A DNA stretch of 64,000 nucleotides, from positions 2,170,001 through 2,234,000 of the forward strand of contig NZ_JAUSWY010000001.1 in the NCBI RefSeq assembly GCF_030815585.1, given 5' to 3'. A program made the translations under genes and the position numbers. Under the pieces are notes generated by a model. The model was not told the DNA's origin. It was given only the letters and a program-made list of their open reading frames with translations, and did no database searches. The stretch is from Arthrobacter pascens (GTDB lineage: Bacteria; Actinomycetota; Actinomycetes; Actinomycetales; Micrococcaceae). Position 1 is the stretch's first letter. Each line of letters starts with the position of its first letter. This document shows positions 61,735 to 64,000 of the stretch, piece after piece.

Positions 61735-61807
61735 AATCTCCCATTTCTAGTGTTGTGGAGAGTGGTCTCCGGTAAGTGTAATGCGTAGATCCATCTCCGT
61801 ATTCCCG
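61735..61807. promoter_or_regulatory. Conserved promoter block between LLM and TetR genes
   Basis: It holds the dyad GGAGAGTGGTCTCC (61757-61770) and the string TCTCCGTATTCCCG, both matched at 63210-63282. On the minus strand the order is GGGAATACGGAGA, TACGCATT, then CGGAGA...CTCTCC. Likely operator of the adjacent TetR protein. Confidence 0.65.
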
Positions 61808-61831
61808 GGGACGAAGATGAGGGGTTGTGCC

Positions 61832-62545
61832 ATGCCGAGCGAGGATCGAGGGAGCAAGTCCGTGCGGGCTCGTGCGCCGCGTCGGGACAGTCTCCGCAAC
61901 AGGGAAGCGCTCATCGAAGCAGCGCGGCTCGCATTCGCGGCGGAGGGCCTCAATGCGTCGCTGGACGCTATCGCGGCGTCGGCCGGAGTTGGCGCCGGAA
62001 CCCTCTATAGGCACTTTCCTAGCCGGTCGGACTTATGGGGCGTGGTTCTGGTTGAACCCCTCAATGAGCAGTTACACCTTGCCGAGGAGGCCCTGAGGAA
62101 CCCGGACAAATGGAAGGGCCTCTCGGGTTACATCATGGCCAGTTGCGCACTCGAGGCTGACAGCCGGGGCTACCTCAATCTCATGACGACCAGGCTCGAT
62201 GAGTCAGAAACGCTTCTGGCGCTTCGCAGGCGGATCCAGGTGCGCGTTGAAGAACTGGTCCGCGAGGCGCGCGATGCGGGGGCGGTCCGGTCGGATTTCA
62301 GGGCAGAGGATCTCGTTTTCGTCATGCTCGCCAACAGTCGTATCGCAGAGGTGACGAGGGACGTCGCGCCCAGTGCGTGGCGGCGCAATGTCGAACTGTT
62401 CCTTGACGGCATCCGGCCGGACAGGGCTACACCGCTGACTGAACCGCCGATGAAACCCAGCCAGGTCGCCCGGACGATGATGCGTCCACGGCTTCGAGAC
62501 GCTCGGCGTACGGAACGAAAGGCGGACAAAGTCAGCGAGGCCTGA
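61832..62545 (+). CDS. TetR-family transcriptional regulator
   Basis: A 237-residue regulator. The HTH is REALIEAARLAFAAEGLNAS then LDAIAASAGVGAGTLYRHFP, followed by a ligand-binding helical domain. GAGGGG lies seven bases before ATG 61832; ATG 61817 is less well placed. It is divergent from the monooxygenase gene and probably represses both that gene and the FMN reductase gene through the shared block. The C-terminal tail is Arg-rich. The ligand is unknown. Confidence 0.9.
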   Translation: MPSEDRGSKSVRARAPRRDSLRNREALIEAARLAFAAEGLNASLDAIAASAGVGAGTLYRHFPSRSDLWGVVLVEPLNEQLHLAEEALRNPDKWKGLSGYIMASCALEADSRGYLNLMTTRLDESETLLALRRRIQVRVEELVREARDAGAVRSDFRAEDLVFVMLANSRIAEVTRDVAPSAWRRNVELFLDGIRPDRATPLTEPPMKPSQVARTMMRPRLRDARRTERKADKVSEA

Positions 62546-62606
62546 GGCGCCGACACCCGATATGCGCGGTAGCGCCCCAGGCCCGATCGGTTTGACCGAT
62601 TCCGAG

Positions 62607-63206
62607 TTAGGCCGCCTGTTGCTGCCCGTACGGTGGCGACATAAGTAGCGGAACACCACTTGAGCGGACTGTTTGCGTGAGTTCTTGAGCGGCCCGTTGC
62701 GCACGCTCGCGCAGGGCATGGGTGGTTTCTTCGGCTGCCCAATCCATGGCAGTGGCGAAGATTGACGTCGGAACCACAACTGCTCGCAAGTAGGAAAACA
62801 AGGGCCGCATGGCGTGCTCCAGCACCAGGGAATGACGGAGACTGCCGCCCGTGGCTCCGATAATAGTTGGAGTGTCGACGATCGCCGTCGGATCCAGCAG
62901 ATCCAGAAACGCCTTGAACATGCCGCTGTAGGAGCTGGCGAACACTGGGCTCACCACAACCAAGGCATCCGCGGCACTGACCCTGTCGAATGCTTCCCGC
63001 AGACGGGAAGTGACCGCTCCACTGTAGGCCGCTGCGATGTCAGCAAAGAGATCACGCAGTTCAATCACCACTGGTTCAACCGGAATACCGGACGTAGCAA
63101 GGCCAACCACCGCCGCTTCAGCGAGCAGGTCAGCCAGTAACCGGCTCGACGACGGCGTACTGACGCCGGCAGCCAGGACCACCAGCTTGAATTCGCCCGA
63201 CTCCAC
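62607..63206 (-). CDS. NADPH-dependent FMN reductase
   Basis: A 199-residue flavodoxin-like protein of the SsuE/MsuE group. VVLAAGVSTPSSSRLLADLLAE begins the FMN-binding loop, DALVVVSPVFASSYSGMFKAFLDLL is the hallmark segment, and TIIGATGGSLRHSLVLEHAMRPLF follows. It would supply FMNH2 to the LLM monooxygenase. GTG 63206 is preferred over TTG 63212 because GGGAG then lies seven bases upstream. It is convergent with the TetR gene. Confidence 0.9.
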   Translation of the reverse strand: MESGEFKLVVLAAGVSTPSSSRLLADLLAEAAVVGLATSGIPVEPVVIELRDLFADIAAAYSGAVTSRLREAFDRVSAADALVVVSPVFASSYSGMFKAFLDLLDPTAIVDTPTIIGATGGSLRHSLVLEHAMRPLFSYLRAVVVPTSIFATAMDWAAEETTHALRERAQRAAQELTQTVRSSGVPLLMSPPYGQQQAA

Positions 63207-63209
63207 AAT

Positions 63210-63282
63210 CAATCTCCCATCTGTAGGTTATGGAGAGCTGTCTCCGATTGATCCAATGCGTATACCCGTCTCCGTATTCCCG
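63210..63282. promoter_or_regulatory. Conserved promoter block before the FMN reductase gene
   Basis: It holds GGAGAGCTGTCTCC (63232-63245), AATGCGTA and TCTCCGTATTCCCG, aligned with the block at 61735-61807. The two genes of the oxygenase/reductase pair thus have matching 5' regions. Confidence 0.65.
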
Positions 63283-63755
63283 ATTCGAAGTGCCCGCGCA
63301 CAAAGCTGACGCAAGTCGTCGGTATGCAGACGTGCGGGCAACGCTTCTCGCGGCCCTCACCGATAACGTCAGGAACCTCTTCCCTGGCACGGCCCCTATT
63401 CTCCTCAGTGCGCCAGCGGGGAGGCGCCGCTGCACCGAAGCTGGCTCCGAACCCTGCGTGTGGGGATCCCGGCCTCAGCTCGTCCGGTTAGCGGGGCCAA
63501 GGGGTTCACATGGGGAAGGCCCCCACCAACGATGCAGCTGGCCTAAATCAACTGCCAGGTTCAATTTGACACCTATAGGAGCATCGTCGTAGACAAACAG
63601 GGCCAGGGTGCCCCGGAGCTCTGCGACGGCGCGGTCTGGACCCAACAGCCGGCCGCGCCAGCGGACGCCCGAAGGGGTGCGAGCCCTGCGAGCATGCAGT
63701 CGCCCAAGAGACCTGTGCGATCAGTCAGAATGGAGACTCGACCATTGGGGGATCA
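63283..63755. other. Region without a recognised gene
   Basis: About 470 bases with no coding frame that shows a known domain. Confidence 0.45.
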
Positions 63756-64000
63756 ATGACTGAACCACTGTCTGCTGGAACGTGCCGGAAGACGGCGCCC
63801 TATGGCGTATAACTACGACAGGCCACCACAGCCCACCCGGACGGCGGATACAGCCTCAGGGTCTTCATCGAGGAACACTACGCGCTGAACGACGACGGAT
63901 ATCTGCAGGGGATAGCGTTGATGGAGCGCACGCTGCCCCGGGCTGAGTGGGATCTCTGCAACGAGCTCAACATGGATATCTACAAGCACGGCCTGGGGTG
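63756..64000 (+). pseudogene. Partial hypothetical gene at the window edge, with an in-frame stop
   Basis: ATG 63756 follows GGGGG and opens MTEPLSAGTCRKTAPYGV, then a TAA at 63810-63812, after which the same frame continues as coding-like HPDGGYSLRVFIEEHYALND and YLQGIALMERTLPRAEWD to the window end. Either the stop is a real lesion or the true start lies elsewhere. The family is not recognised. The gene runs off the window. Confidence 0.45.

Overview
The window looks like a chromosomal segment of a high-GC actinobacterium, most likely of the Arthrobacter group (Micrococcaceae). The reasons are the GC-rich codon use, the frequent GTG/TTG starts, the many LacI, Gfo/Idh/MocA, MFS and ABC sugar genes, and the IS110-type insertion sequences. 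The genus is an inference; there is no rRNA and no complete tRNA gene to anchor it. The whole stretch reads as accessory DNA: intact catabolic operons alternate with decayed copies of similar genes and with mobile DNA.

Region 1 (1-15,100) is a peripheral catabolic cluster. It has a LacI regulator and mostly minus-strand genes for a rhodanese, a CGNR zinc-finger regulator, an enoyl-CoA hydratase, a hydrolase fused to an NTF2-like domain, a flavin reductase and a thiolase. Divergent from these run an alpha/beta hydrolase, an MBL-fold hydrolase and a TDT-family transporter. Two GNAT genes, an aromatic-acid-type MFS transporter and another hydrolase follow. CoA-ester chemistry plus uptake suggests breakdown of an organic acid or ester; the substrate is not readable. 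Region 2 (15,100-19,400) has an HxlR regulator divergent from an SDR and a thioesterase, then a frameshifted second TDT transporter and other gene remnants.

Region 3 (19,400-37,300) is the best-defined system: a sugar or sugar-acid regulon. Four promoters share one architecture, a -35/-10 pair followed 3-4 bp later by tandem 14-bp LacI-type operators (TGAGATCGGTTGCA). They drive an ABC importer without its own ATPase, an oxidoreductase, a five-gene overlapping operon (oxidoreductase, the LacI regulator, VOC protein, TIM-barrel isomerase, oxidoreductase), and an MFS transporter. A KDPG-type aldolase and a small P-loop kinase lie divergent from the operon. Several Gfo/Idh/MocA enzymes with TIM-barrel isomerases resemble pathways acting through 3-keto-sugars. 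Three of the four operator promoters are followed by a short ORF ending in an ATGA overlap with the main gene.

Region 4 (37,300-41,300) has an intact amylo-alpha-1,6-glucosidase-type enzyme between decayed GH3 and GH2 glycosidases. Region 5 (41,300-56,900) is a mosaic island. It contains three copies of a module (hairpin, tRNA 3'-end-like sequence, about 110 conserved bases) with five related 15-19-bp palindromes. It also carries a Fic toxin and antitoxin, a 1,233-residue secreted GH16/phosphoesterase protein with repeated C-terminal domains, a TIR-domain protein framed by 61-bp direct repeats, two related tiny CxxC proteins, three 24-bp dyads and a serine recombinase.

Region 6 (56,900-64,000) has two IS110-family elements, one with a one-base deletion near its 3' end. 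Then come a DoxX protein and a two-component flavin monooxygenase set (LLM oxygenase, FMN reductase, TetR regulator) whose promoters share a conserved block. The window ends inside a partial gene.
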